Below, piece after piece: positions 48,577-60,404 of a stretch of 64,000 nucleotides of DNA. The translations under genes and the position numbers were made by a program. The notes below the pieces were generated by a model. It was not told the origin of the DNA. It worked only from the letters and a program-made list of their open reading frames with translations, and searched no databases. The stretch comes from JAWLHK01 sp041690355 [NCBI: bacterium] (GTDB taxonomy: Bacteria; J088; JAWLBW01). The first letter of the stretch is position 1, and the number at the start of each line of letters is the position of its first letter. The DNA is taken from assembly GCA_041690355.1 (NCBI GenBank), contig JAWLHK010000006.1, positions 192,116 through 256,115 of the forward strand, given 5' to 3'.

Positions 48577-49309
48577 CACCCATTGCACGCAGCGTACGTG
48601 CGACCGCCTGTCGCCGGTCTGGCGCGAGCTCAACGACAAGGCCGATCTCTTTCTCGTCGCCGGCGACCTCACGACGACCGGCACGGCGCAGGAGGCCGAG
48701 ATTCTCGCCCGCGAGCTGTCGGTGGTCGACGTGCCGGTGGCCGTCGTCCTCGGCAATCATGATTACCATGCCGGAGCCGAGGGCGAAGTCACCCGGATCC
48801 TGCGCGATGCCGGCATTCACGTGCTCGAGGGTGACTCGCTCACGCTGCAGATCAACGGCGAGTCGGTCGGCGTCGCGGGCATCAAGGGGTTCGGCGGCGG
48901 GTTCGTCGGGGCCTGCGCCACCGACTTCGGCGAGCCCGAGATGAAGTCGTTCGTGCGCCACGGTACCCGGGCCGCCGCGCGGCTGCGCGACGCACTGGCG
49001 CGTCTCGACACCGACTATCGCATCGTGCTCATGCACTACAGCCCCATCGACACGACGCTGAATGGAGAGCCGCCGCCGATCTATCCGTTTCTGGGAAGCT
49101 ATCTCTTCGCCGAGGTCGTCGACGAGATCGGGGCCGACCTGGTGCTGCACGGGCATGCGCATCACGGGTCGGAGAAGGGGGTGACCGCGCGGGGCATTCC
49201 CGTGCGCAACGTCGCCATGCCGCTCGTGCGCCATCCCTACGTCATGTTCCACCTCGAGCACACCGAGGGCTACCTGCCGTTTCCGATCCGGCTCACCGAA
49301 CACCGATAG
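48551..49309 (+). CDS. Calcineurin-like metallophosphoesterase
   Basis: 252 residues with the full metallophosphoesterase set: IADTHCT (D-x-H), VAGDLTTTG, VLGNHDYHAG, LMHYSP and LHGHAHHG. This chemistry covers phosphomono- and diesterases; the substrate is unknown. The short size suggests a nucleotide-, lipid- or UDP-sugar-type phosphoesterase with no extra domains. Start at ATG 48551 with GAGG six bases upstream, overlapping the BON-like gene. Last gene of the small operon; a repeat tract begins two bases after the stop. Confidence 0.9.
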   Translation: MIRLAAIADTHCTQRTCDRLSPVWRELNDKADLFLVAGDLTTTGTAQEAEILARELSVVDVPVAVVLGNHDYHAGAEGEVTRILRDAGIHVLEGDSLTLQINGESVGVAGIKGFGGGFVGACATDFGEPEMKSFVRHGTRAAARLRDALARLDTDYRIVLMHYSPIDTTLNGEPPPIYPFLGSYLFAEVVDEIGADLVLHGHAHHGSEKGVTARGIPVRNVAMPLVRHPYVMFHLEHTEGYLPFPIRLTEHR

Positions 49310-49310
49310 A

Positions 49311-49460
49311 AGGACAGTCGTCAGTCTTCGGTCACAGGTCTTCCGTCAGGATTCGCGTCACGTGGCAGACAGACACGATGAAGGGACTCGCCGGCCGACT
49401 GCGGACTGACGACTGACGATTCAGGATGGCGACTGAGGACTGGCAACGGAGTCAGCCCTC
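49311..49460. repeat. Intergenic self-similar repeat tract with 12-bp inverted arms
   Basis: CAGTCGTCAGTC (49315-49326) recurs as its inverse GACTGACGACTG (49404-49415) 77 bases away, with further partial copies (GACTGAGGACTG near 49430). The same 12-mer occurs at 60405, also directly after a stop codon. No ORF fits. Confidence 0.65.
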
Positions 49461-49488
49461 CGCCACATGTCCATCCGCGGACGCACTT

Positions 49489-49496
49489 GCTACAAT
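49489..49496 (+). promoter_or_regulatory. Extended -10 (TGCTACAAT context) before ampG
   Basis: TACAAT at 49491-49496, with TG one base before it, and the ATG six bases after it at 49503. An extended -10 can dispense with a -35. The transcript would be leaderless. Confidence 0.5.
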
Positions 49497-49502
49497 GGCG
49501 CG

Positions 49503-50759
49503 ATGGGTTCCATCCTGCGCTCCGTATTCACCGGCCGCATGCTCGTCGTGCTGCTGATGGGTTTCTCGTCCGGGCTTCCGCTCATGCTCATCGGCAGCAC
49601 GCTGAAGGCCTGGCTGCGGCAGGAGGGGATCGACCTGTCGACCATCGGCTTCTTCTCGCTCGCCGGACTTCCGTACACGGTGAAGTTTCTCTGGGCGCCG
49701 CTGATGGATCGCTACGTGCCCGGCCTGCTCGGCCGGCGCCGCGGATGGCTGCTGATCGCGCAGATTGCGCTGATGGCCGGATTCGCCGGCATGGCGAGCA
49801 TCGAGCCGGCGTCGTCGCTGCAGACCCTGGCCGTGCTCGCCGTGATCGTCGGGTTCTTCAGTGCGAGCCAGGACATCGCCGTCGACGCGTACCGCCGCGA
49901 GGTCCTGCGGGATGAGGAGCTCGGCTTCGGATCATCCCTTGCCATCAACGGCTACCGCGTCGCCATTTACGTCTCGGGCGCACTCGCGCTCATTCTGGCG
50001 GGGCTTTTCTCCTGGCAGACGACCTATCTGCTCATGGCCGGCTTCATGGTCATCGGTTTTCTGACGACCATCTTCGCCCCCGAACCGGTGACCGAAGAGG
50101 CGCCGCCGCGCAGTCTGCGCGAAGCGGTCGTCGGACCCTTTCGGGACTTCTTCTCCCGGAAAGGCGCCATCGCGATTCTCGCCTTCATTCTGCTGTACAA
50201 ACTCGGCGACTCGATGGCCAGCGAGATGATGAACCCCTTTTACATCGATACGGGTTTTTCGCTGGAGGAGATCGGGGCCATCGCCAAGACGCTCGGTCTC
50301 ATGGGTACCTTCGGCGGCGCAGCGGTCGGCGGCCTGCTCATGATCCGCCTCGGCATCGCCCGGTCGCTCTGGGTGTTCGGCGTGCTGCAGGCGGTATCCA
50401 CGGCCTGTTTCGCCTTTCTCGCCATGGTCGGCCACAGCATCCCGATGCTGTCGCTGGTCATCGGTTTCGAGACCTTCTCGGGGGGGATGGGGACGGCCGC
50501 CTACGCCGGGTTCATGGCCAGCATCACGAACCGGCGCTTCACGGCCACGCAGTATGCGCTGCTGACCAGCCTCATGGGGGTGCCGCGCGTGATCTTCGGG
50601 GCCACCACCGGCGTGCTCGCCGAGGCCATGGGCTGGCAGGGGTTCTTCGTCTTCTGTACGGTCATCGCGTTGCCGGGCATGCTGCTTCTTCTTCAGGTAG
50701 CCCCGTGGTCGCAGCCGGCCCCCGGAGAGCCGGCGAAGCCTGTGCGCGAATCGGCCTGA
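49503..50759 (+). CDS. ampG: AmpG-like MFS permease (muropeptide uptake)
   Basis: Carries anhydro-muropeptides from the periplasm into the cytoplasm for cell-wall recycling. 418 residues with about 12 hydrophobic helices. The AmpG N-terminal block is clear: MLVVLLMGFSSGLPLMLIGS, WLRQEGIDLSTIGFFSLAGL and KFLWAPLMDRYVPGLLGRRR, as is DIAVDAYRREVL, diagnostic of the family. Length suits the 12-14 helix AmpG group. The ATG at 49503 is supported by the extended -10 six bases upstream and by the family N terminus; a longer ATG at 49467 would lie in the repeat tract. No nagZ or ampD is nearby, though a cell-wall amidase is encoded at 21.2 kb. Confidence 0.9.
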   Translation: MGSILRSVFTGRMLVVLLMGFSSGLPLMLIGSTLKAWLRQEGIDLSTIGFFSLAGLPYTVKFLWAPLMDRYVPGLLGRRRGWLLIAQIALMAGFAGMASIEPASSLQTLAVLAVIVGFFSASQDIAVDAYRREVLRDEELGFGSSLAINGYRVAIYVSGALALILAGLFSWQTTYLLMAGFMVIGFLTTIFAPEPVTEEAPPRSLREAVVGPFRDFFSRKGAIAILAFILLYKLGDSMASEMMNPFYIDTGFSLEEIGAIAKTLGLMGTFGGAAVGGLLMIRLGIARSLWVFGVLQAVSTACFAFLAMVGHSIPMLSLVIGFETFSGGMGTAAYAGFMASITNRRFTATQYALLTSLMGVPRVIFGATTGVLAEAMGWQGFFVFCTVIALPGMLLLLQVAPWSQPAPGEPAKPVRESA

Positions 50760-50811
50760 GAAAACGTCCCGAGCCCCCGCCTCGAACGCGTCCATAAGGC
50801 GCCGCTCACCC

Positions 50812-50840
50812 TTGTCCGCCCGGGTGCCGGCTGCTACAGT
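50812..50840 (+). promoter_or_regulatory. Promoter of the DUF1285-phosphohexomutase operon
   Basis: TTGTCC (50812-50817), 17 bases, TACAGT (50835-50840), leaving about 68 bases of leader that include a 13-bp tandem duplication. Confidence 0.5.
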
Positions 50841-50888
50841 ACAGAGATACGCTCCTGTTTCCTGCCCCTCGGCTTGCAGGGGCGCCTT

Positions 50889-50914
50889 TGTGACGCACCC
50901 GTGTGACGCACCCG
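50889..50914. repeat. Perfect 13-bp tandem duplication ending at a start codon
   Basis: TGTGACGCACCCG twice, the second copy ending immediately before the ATG at 50915. Each copy holds a GTG; because 13 is not a multiple of three the two GTGs are in different frames. Confidence 0.8.
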
Positions 50915-51433
50915 ATGGAGCAACCTCCTTTCCCCTTCAAGAACCCGGTCGAGGGCTATCTGCGGCTGACCGCCGACGGCGTCTGGCTGTACAAAGGCGA
51001 GCCGATCACGCACCCGGGCCTGGTTCATATTCTCGAGAGCAATTACGGTCACGGCCCCGAGGGGGGCTTCGAGGTGCGCCTCGGCTTCCAGCGCGTGACG
51101 GTCGAGGTCGAAGACACGCCGTACTTCATCCGCGCGCTCGAGTGCAACGGGGACGACTGCTGGATTCACGTGAACGACGGCACGCGCCAGGTGCTCGAGC
51201 CGGCACGCGTCTGCATCGGCGCACACGATCGAACCTACGTGACGCTCCCGTCCGGTGACGACGCGCGGTTCCTGCGCAAGGCCGAGCTCGACCTGGGCGC
51301 ATTTCTCGAGGAACAGGACGGCAGGCTCGGTCTGCGTCTCGGCGGGCGCTGGACGCCCCTCGGGTCGCGCGATTCGGGCGCGGCTCTGGCGTCTCGGGCC
51401 GGGGCGGACGAAAGCGAAAAGGGGGCGTCGTGA
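50915..51433 (+). CDS. DUF1285-family protein
   Basis: 172 residues. Matches the DUF1285 layout: ADGVWLYKGEPITHPGLVHI, then RLGFQRVTVEVEDTPYFIRA with the acidic residues of the fold, DDCWIHVNDGTRQVLE and a late AELDLGAFLEEQ. The family is a small alpha/beta fold of unknown function, often beside MaoC or polysaccharide genes. ATG at 50915 or the in-frame GTG at 50903; neither has a strong Shine-Dalgarno. The stop overlaps the phosphohexomutase start (GTGA), so the two are coupled. Confidence 0.85.
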   Translation: MEQPPFPFKNPVEGYLRLTADGVWLYKGEPITHPGLVHILESNYGHGPEGGFEVRLGFQRVTVEVEDTPYFIRALECNGDDCWIHVNDGTRQVLEPARVCIGAHDRTYVTLPSGDDARFLRKAELDLGAFLEEQDGRLGLRLGGRWTPLGSRDSGAALASRAGADESEKGAS

Positions 51434-52854
51434 AGCCGATCCAGTTCGGTACGAGCGGCTGGCGCGCTCTCTACCATACGGATTTCACCTGGGCGAACAT
51501 CGACCGCGTGCTCCAGGCCATCGCCGAAGAAGCATCCCGCTCGCCCCGCGCGGCCGCCGGGGTCGCCGTCGGCTACGACGTACGCTTCATGGGGCGCAGC
51601 TTTGCCGAGCGCGCCTGCGAGATTCTGGCCGGCAACGGGTTGCGCGCAGTGCTGCCGCCGCGCGACATTCCCACGCCGGTGCTGAGCCACCTGATTGTCT
51701 CCCGCAAGCTGGCGGGGGGCGTCAACTTCACGGCAAGCCACAATCCTGCGGAATACAACGGCATCAAATATTCCCCCGAGAGCGGCGGCCCCGCGCTTCC
51801 CGAAACGACCCGGCGAATCGAGGCGCGTATCGCCGAGCTGGGCGAAGCCGACGTGCGCGGCCTTTCGCTGGCCGACGCGCGCGCCCGCGGCCTCGTCGAA
51901 GACGTCGACCCCCGCCACGATTACTTCGCGGCGCTCGACGCCCTGGTCCAGCACAAAGTGTTCTCGCGGCTGCGGGGCCGGCGCATCGCCGTCGATTGCA
52001 AGTACGCGGTCGCGAGAGGGTACCTCGACGATTATCTGAGCGAGCGCGGCGTGGGGGTGCTGAGCCTGCACGCCACGGCCGACCCGTATTTCGGCGGTGA
52101 GCACCCCGAACCCGCGGCGGGGCACGTCGATGCGCTCCAGGCCTTCGTTCGCGAGCACGGCGACGTCGTGCTCGGGCTCGCCTGTGACGGCGATGCCGAT
52201 CGCTTCGGCATCGTCGACGGCGACGGCACCTTCGTCGAAGCCAACGTCGTGCTCGCCGTGCTGCTCGATTATCTCGTGACCAGCCGCGGGTGGACCGGCG
52301 CCGTGGCCCGCAGCGTGGCGACGACGCACCTGATCGACGCGGTCGCGCGCCATCACGGCCTGCTCGTGCACGAGACCCCCGTCGGCTTCAAGTACATCGG
52401 CGACCTGCTGACCCGCGGCGAAATCGTTTTCGGGGGTGAAGAAAGCGCCGGGCTTACGATTCAGGGGCATCTACCCGAGAAGGACGGCATCCTCGCCTGC
52501 GTCCTGGTGGCCGAAATGGTTTCGGCGACCGGGCGAAGCGTCGGCGACCTCGTGGCCGACCTGTTTCAACGGGTCGGTGCCGTTCATGACCGGCGCGCCG
52601 GCCTCAAGCTGACCCCCGATATGACGGCGGCCTTCGCGTCGCGGATAGATGCCCCCCCGGCCGAGATCGCCGGGCGCAAGGTCTTGAAAATCGACCGCAC
52701 CGACGGCACCAAGCTGCTGCTCGATTCCGGCGAATGGGTGCTGCTGCGCAAGTCGGGTACGGAACCGCTCGTGCGGCTTTATGCGGAATCGACGCAGCCC
52801 GCGCGGCTCGATCCGCTGCTGCAGGCCTGCGCCGCTTGGCTGGGCGCCGCCTGA
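51430..52854 (+). CDS. Phosphohexomutase (phosphoglucomutase/phosphomannomutase family)
   Basis: 474 residues of the alpha-D-phosphohexomutase superfamily. The phosphoserine loop is TASHNPAEYNGIKY (Ser103), the metal loop is CDGDADRFG with Asp253/Asp255/Asp257, and the sugar-binding loop is GGEESAGL. The C-terminal phosphate-contacting KSGTEPLVRLYAE is also present. N terminus FGTSGWRALYHTDF is typical of the bacterial PGM/PMM or glucosamine mutase relatives. Specificity (Glc-1-P, Man-1-P or GlcN) cannot be read off. Starts at a GTG overlapping the DUF1285 stop. A quinone-reductase-like gene follows after 23 bases. Confidence 0.92.
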   Translation: MKPIQFGTSGWRALYHTDFTWANIDRVLQAIAEEASRSPRAAAGVAVGYDVRFMGRSFAERACEILAGNGLRAVLPPRDIPTPVLSHLIVSRKLAGGVNFTASHNPAEYNGIKYSPESGGPALPETTRRIEARIAELGEADVRGLSLADARARGLVEDVDPRHDYFAALDALVQHKVFSRLRGRRIAVDCKYAVARGYLDDYLSERGVGVLSLHATADPYFGGEHPEPAAGHVDALQAFVREHGDVVLGLACDGDADRFGIVDGDGTFVEANVVLAVLLDYLVTSRGWTGAVARSVATTHLIDAVARHHGLLVHETPVGFKYIGDLLTRGEIVFGGEESAGLTIQGHLPEKDGILACVLVAEMVSATGRSVGDLVADLFQRVGAVHDRRAGLKLTPDMTAAFASRIDAPPAEIAGRKVLKIDRTDGTKLLLDSGEWVLLRKSGTEPLVRLYAESTQPARLDPLLQACAAWLGAA

Positions 52855-52877
52855 TTTCGCGTTCCGGGAGAAGACCG

Positions 52878-53900
52878 ATGCGACAGATCTGGATTTCGAA
52901 GACCGGCGGCCCCGAGATGCTCGAGCTGCGCGAGGCGCCCGACCCCGCGCCGGGTCCGGGCGAAGTGCGCATCCGGGTCGAGCGCGCCGGGGTCAACTTC
53001 GCCGACATCATGGCACGCCAGGGGCTTTATCCCGATGCGCCCAGGCTCCCCGCCGTGGTGGGATACGAGGTGGCGGGAAACATCGATGCCATCGGCGCCG
53101 GCGTGCGCGAGTTCAAGGCCGGCGACCCCGTGCTGGCCATCACCCGCTTCGGCGGCTACAGCGATACGGTCTGCGTGCCCGAAGCGCAGGCCTTCTGGCG
53201 ACCGGCCGGAATGTCGGCCGATCAGGGGGCCGCATTTCCGGTCGTCTACCTGACGGCCTACCAGATGCTCGTGGCCATGGGGCGCGTGGGCCCGGGTCAG
53301 CGGGTGCTCATCCATCAGGCGGCCGGCGGGGTCGGGCTCGCCGCGCTGGATATCTGCCAGGTATTGCTGGCGACCACGTTCGGCACCGCCTCGGCTTCGA
53401 AGCACGAGTTTCTTCTCGAACGCGGGCTCGATTTCGCCATCGACTACCACGCCCGTGACTTCGTGGCCGAAGTGCACCGGCTCACCGACGGCAAAGGGGT
53501 GCACGCGGCGCTCGACCCGGTCGGCGGCGAATCGTGGCGGCGCAGCTACGAAACCCTGGCGCCGACGGGGCGCCTCGTGATCTTCGGGTTCTCGAGCCTC
53601 GTGCACGGCGGCGAGCGATCGCTGCGCCGGCTCATCGAGCGCGTCATCCGCACGCCGTGGATCAAGTTCAACCCGCTGACGCTCATGAACGAGAACAAGG
53701 GGATTCTCGGCGCCAACCTGGGCCACATGTGGGATCAGGTGCCGACCATGCGCGCGTGGATGAAGGAACTGCTCGACTGGTATCTGGAAGGAAAGCTGCA
53801 CCCGCACGTCGACCGCGTGTTCCCCCTCGACCAGGCGGGCGATGCCCACCGGTACGTGGAAGAACGGCGCAACATCGGCAAGGTGCTTCTGGCCCCCTGA
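52878..53900 (+). CDS. Zinc-free MDR-family oxidoreductase (VAT-1/quinone reductase-like)
   Basis: 340 residues. GroES-like N half (GPGEVRIRVERAGVNFADIM, GYEVAGNIDAIGAGV) then a Rossmann NADPH domain, VLIHQAAGGVGLAALDI. The zinc ligands of alcohol dehydrogenases are absent. NPLTLMNENKGILGANLGHM near residues 260-280 resembles VAT-1/synaptic-vesicle-type reductases. Substrate likely a quinone or enone; not identifiable further. GGGAG is eight bases before the ATG. Third gene of the DUF1285 operon. Confidence 0.9.
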   Translation: MRQIWISKTGGPEMLELREAPDPAPGPGEVRIRVERAGVNFADIMARQGLYPDAPRLPAVVGYEVAGNIDAIGAGVREFKAGDPVLAITRFGGYSDTVCVPEAQAFWRPAGMSADQGAAFPVVYLTAYQMLVAMGRVGPGQRVLIHQAAGGVGLAALDICQVLLATTFGTASASKHEFLLERGLDFAIDYHARDFVAEVHRLTDGKGVHAALDPVGGESWRRSYETLAPTGRLVIFGFSSLVHGGERSLRRLIERVIRTPWIKFNPLTLMNENKGILGANLGHMWDQVPTMRAWMKELLDWYLEGKLHPHVDRVFPLDQAGDAHRYVEERRNIGKVLLAP

Positions 53901-53947
53901 GTCGGGCGGCAGCGCAGGGGTCGCTATCGGCGAAGACCGTGACCCTG

Positions 53948-55012
53948 CTAGGGAACCCGCCAGGAAACCGCCGGGATGGTGACTACCATCGAGGCGATTC
54001 CCTTGAGCTTCGGATTTTTCGCGTCGGCGACCTTGATCTGCACGGTGAGCGTTGCCGCTCCGTAGCAGGTCGAACCGTTGCAGGTGGCTTCGGTCCACTC
54101 GTCGACGCTGATGCTCACCTGGGCGGTCTCGGCGCCGAGCCGGGCCACCCGGTAGCGTTTTTCGCAGATCAGCTCGAAATTGACCAGGTTGAAGAGCAGG
54201 CCGAGGTCGGTGCCGACGCCGGGCGCCACCGGGTCGGTGGTCGTTCCGTTGAAACCCAGATACGAGCCGCGTTCGCCGGTGATCGAGATGTTCAGATCGT
54301 TCGGGTTGTTTGCGCCGTAGGTCATCAGGATATCGATGCCCGGATCGAGCATGGGCACCCGGTGATAGCAGACGACCCGGTCGTCGTCGAGCACTTCGAG
54401 AATCATCGTGTCAGGGGTCGGCTCCAGGCTCGGGAGCGGTTCGATGAGCGCCACGAAAGGGCTCAGGCTGTAGGTGTTGCCGGCCAGGGTCTTCGTGTCG
54501 GAGTCGATGCTCAGGTTCGCCAGATCTTCCCACCCCGTGGTGGCATCCTTATGCCCGATGAACACGCGTTCGAACGCCGCGCCGCTGACCTCTTCGGCGT
54601 AGGGCACGGTCACCCGGGCGGGCAGGGCGAGTCGTCCCGTATCCCACTTGCCCTCGAGCATGCGCACCTCGGCCTCGACCACCGGTCCGATGGGGGTCCC
54701 GTCTGTCAGGTCGACGGCAAAGCTTGCCGCGTGCTGAATGATGAGCATGGCGTCAGCGACGGTGCGCGGCAGCGCCCCGCCCGGGATGGCAACCGCCGCC
54801 CCCTGAATCGGGCTGCCCTCGGTCGTGATGCGCAGTTGAACCGGGTCGCCGCCCCGAAAGCGGATGGCGTCGCCCCCGGCGGCCCGGGCCGCTTTGCGCG
54901 CTTTTTCGAAGGCGGCGCGCTTCATGTCTTCGGCGGCATCTTCGGCCGTGCTGCAGGCGGCGAGAAGAAGCGGGGCGATCAGAAGCGTACGAAGGAAAAG
55001 GGAGTTGCGCAT
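53948..55012 (-). CDS. Lipoprotein of unknown function
   Basis: 354 residues with lipoprotein signal MRNSLFLRTLLIAPLLLAAC (Cys20). The mature N terminus is Ala/Arg-rich helical; the remaining protein is beta-rich with several Cys (ATCNGSTCYGAATLTVQIKV, FELICEKRYRVARL) that may form disulfides. No family recognised. The C-terminal third resembles Ig-like or jelly-roll beta structure. The ATG at 55012 is preceded by a plausible promoter. It converges on the oxidoreductase. Confidence 0.78.
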   Translation of the reverse strand: MRNSLFLRTLLIAPLLLAACSTAEDAAEDMKRAAFEKARKAARAAGGDAIRFRGGDPVQLRITTEGSPIQGAAVAIPGGALPRTVADAMLIIQHAASFAVDLTDGTPIGPVVEAEVRMLEGKWDTGRLALPARVTVPYAEEVSGAAFERVFIGHKDATTGWEDLANLSIDSDTKTLAGNTYSLSPFVALIEPLPSLEPTPDTMILEVLDDDRVVCYHRVPMLDPGIDILMTYGANNPNDLNISITGERGSYLGFNGTTTDPVAPGVGTDLGLLFNLVNFELICEKRYRVARLGAETAQVSISVDEWTEATCNGSTCYGAATLTVQIKVADAKNPKLKGIASMVVTIPAVSWRVP

Positions 55013-55049
55013 GGGCCTCGGGTAGCGAAGGGGTCCGGGAGTCGCAATG

Positions 55050-55078
55050 ATTTTCCCACCCGGGGCGCGACCGGTCAA
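55050..55078 (-). promoter_or_regulatory. Possible promoter of the lipoprotein gene
   Basis: Minus strand: TTGACC (55078-55073), 17 bases, GAAAAT (55055-55050), about 40 bases before the ATG at 55012. Confidence 0.45.
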
Positions 55079-55110
55079 GTGCGGCGCAAGGCCGAGCCCT
55101 TTGCCGGAAC

Positions 55111-56592
55111 TCAAGCCGCCGTGGCCGCCGTTTCGGGACGCCAGTCAGAAAAATAGCGGGCCGGAGGGACCCAGCCCCCGAAGGCGCGTTCGAGCTCGAG
55201 CCCCGCGGCGATGGTGACGTGATCATTGCCGTCGATGCCGACAACCTGCACCCCCAGCGGAAGCCCGGCGGCGTTGAGCCCGAGCGGCGTCTGCGTCACC
55301 GGAAGCTCCATCACGTTGAGGATGGCCGTGTAGACCCAGTTGAACGGCATGGCCAGGGGGCGCAGGTGGCTCGGCGCAGGGTGGGAGTAGGAGGGGAACA
55401 GCAGGATGCCGTCGCTGCCGATGAGCGACGTCAGTTCCGCGCGCAGGGCCACGCCCATCTCGACGAATTTCTGCATCCGCTTCGGCATCAGCTTGTTGAG
55501 CGGCTCGATGGCGGCCAGGATGAGCGCGGGCAGCGTGTGATCCGATTTGCGCACCGACCACTTGAGCATTTCCTTGAGCACGCCGATCTCTTCGCCGCCG
55601 CCCATCATGCTCGAGAACGACGGACCGCCGGCCGCGCCCAGCATCGCCCCCCAGATGTCGAAGGAGTGCTTGAGCTTGTCGATGCGCACGGTGCGCACCT
55701 CGCAGCCGAGCGAGGCGAAGTGTTCGGCGGCCCGTTTCTGGGCGGCCATGAGGTCGGGATCCACTTTTACCGCGCCGTTCTCTTCGATGTTGATGACCCG
55801 CAGCTTCCGGACATCCACCTCGGCCGGATCGCCAAGGGTGCGGTCCTTGCATGCGGCATCTTCCGGGTCCGATCCGGCAAGGATCCGCAGGAGCGGCATC
55901 AGGTCTTCGGCGCGGCGGGCGAGGGGACCCGTCGTCAGAAACGGCTGGGCCTCTTCTGCGGCGATGGGGAACTGACCGGCATTGGGGATCATGAGGCTCG
56001 ACGGTTTGTGCCCGAAGACTCCGTTGAAGAAGGCGGGCATCCGGATGGAGCCGCCCACATCCGAACCGAGGCCGAACGGCGATGCGCCCGAACCCACGAT
56101 GGCCCCTTCACCGCCCGAGCTGCCGCCGACGATGCGGGTCGGGTCGTAGGGATTGTTCGTGCGCCCGTAGATGCGGTTGTGGGTTTCCATCCACATGCAG
56201 AGCTCGGGCACGTTCGTGATGCCGAGGGGGATGCCGCCGGCCTGGCGGATGCGCCGTACCGTGGGGGCGTCTTTCTGCGCGATCGTATCCTTCCGCGACA
56301 CCAGCCCGCCCGTCTGGCGGAAGCCTTCGAACCCGAAGCACTCCTTGATGGTGCAGGGTACGCCGTGGAATACGGGGAGGTTTTCGGCGCCCTTTTCCTT
56401 CAGCGTCCTGTCGGCCCGATCGGCGTCGGCGAGGGCCTGCTCGAACCGATCCCAGACGATGGCGTTGAGTTCGGGATTGACGGTTTTCGCGTGCTGGACG
56501 TGCGTTTCGACCGCTTCACGGGAGGTGATCTCACCGGTGCGGATCAGTTCGGCCAGGCGCGAGGCGCTGAGGGTCAGGAGCGTCTTGTTCAT
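55111..56592 (-). CDS. Amidase-signature hydrolase (FAAH-like)
   Basis: 493 residues. Ser-Ser-Lys catalytic triad is visible: Lys83 in HGVPCTIKECFG, the cis-Ser158 in GGSSGGEGA and nucleophile Ser182 in GLGSDVGGSIRMP. Acts on amides or fatty-acid amides; the substrate is unknown, and the absence of gatB/gatC nearby argues against the GatA role. The mid-region (about 300-420) has a hydrophobic segment (YSHPAPSHLRPLAMPFNWVY) like that of FAAH-related amidases. Normal length. The start ATG is supported by a promoter whose -10 lies eight bases upstream. Confidence 0.92.
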   Translation of the reverse strand: MNKTLLTLSASRLAELIRTGEITSREAVETHVQHAKTVNPELNAIVWDRFEQALADADRADRTLKEKGAENLPVFHGVPCTIKECFGFEGFRQTGGLVSRKDTIAQKDAPTVRRIRQAGGIPLGITNVPELCMWMETHNRIYGRTNNPYDPTRIVGGSSGGEGAIVGSGASPFGLGSDVGGSIRMPAFFNGVFGHKPSSLMIPNAGQFPIAAEEAQPFLTTGPLARRAEDLMPLLRILAGSDPEDAACKDRTLGDPAEVDVRKLRVINIEENGAVKVDPDLMAAQKRAAEHFASLGCEVRTVRIDKLKHSFDIWGAMLGAAGGPSFSSMMGGGEEIGVLKEMLKWSVRKSDHTLPALILAAIEPLNKLMPKRMQKFVEMGVALRAELTSLIGSDGILLFPSYSHPAPSHLRPLAMPFNWVYTAILNVMELPVTQTPLGLNAAGLPLGVQVVGIDGNDHVTIAAGLELERAFGGWVPPARYFSDWRPETAATAA

Positions 56593-56600
56593 AAGCCCTC

Positions 56601-56630
56601 AGGGTAGCCGGGAGGCGGGTGCGGGGTCAA
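56601..56630 (-). promoter_or_regulatory. Promoter of the amidase gene (short-leader type)
   Basis: Minus strand: TTGACC (56630-56625), 18 bases, TACCCT (56606-56601), then eight bases to the ATG at 56592. One of the better examples of a leaderless or near-leaderless start, as the -35 is also good. Confidence 0.55.
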
Positions 56631-56660
56631 CTGGTGCGCGGCGGACTTGAGGAGGAGGGG

Positions 56661-56692
56661 GAGAGTGGGGGAGTGGGAGAGTGGGGGAGAAA
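56661..56692. repeat. Purine-rich 16-bp tandem repeat
   Basis: GAGAGTGGGGGAGTGG followed by GAGAGTGGGGGAGAAA (13 of 16 positions match). It sits in the amidase-dnaE spacer, in a wider G/A-rich tract from about 56650, and is followed near 56790-56815 by ATCGTCAATCGTAAATTGTC, a second self-similar motif. Confidence 0.6.
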
Positions 56693-56817
56693 CAAGGGAC
56701 GGAACGAACCAAGGCGCGCGTCACGGGTGAAGCGCCAAGCCCCAAGCACCAACGAAGCAGGCGCCTTCTACAACAGGTCCTTTCCGGCAAATCGTCAATC
56801 GTAAATTGTCAATCGGC

Positions 56818-56846
56818 TTGCCCGTCCCGCACCGGATTGATACGAT
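56818..56846 (+). promoter_or_regulatory. Promoter of dnaE
   Basis: TTGCCC (56818-56823), 17 bases, TACGAT (56841-56846), about 40 bases before the ATG at 56892, with GGAA six bases upstream of that ATG. Confidence 0.5.
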
Positions 56847-56891
56847 CCTACCCTTAGTTTCCCTCCCTGTTCCCCCGCAAGGAAGTATCCC

Positions 56892-60401
<3,510 letters not shown>

Positions 60402-60404
60402 CGG

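Noticed and set aside
53901-53947. Terminator hairpin between the oxidoreductase and the lipoprotein gene
   Set aside because: A GCAGGGGTC/GACCCTGC pairing exists but needs a bulge and has no T-run.
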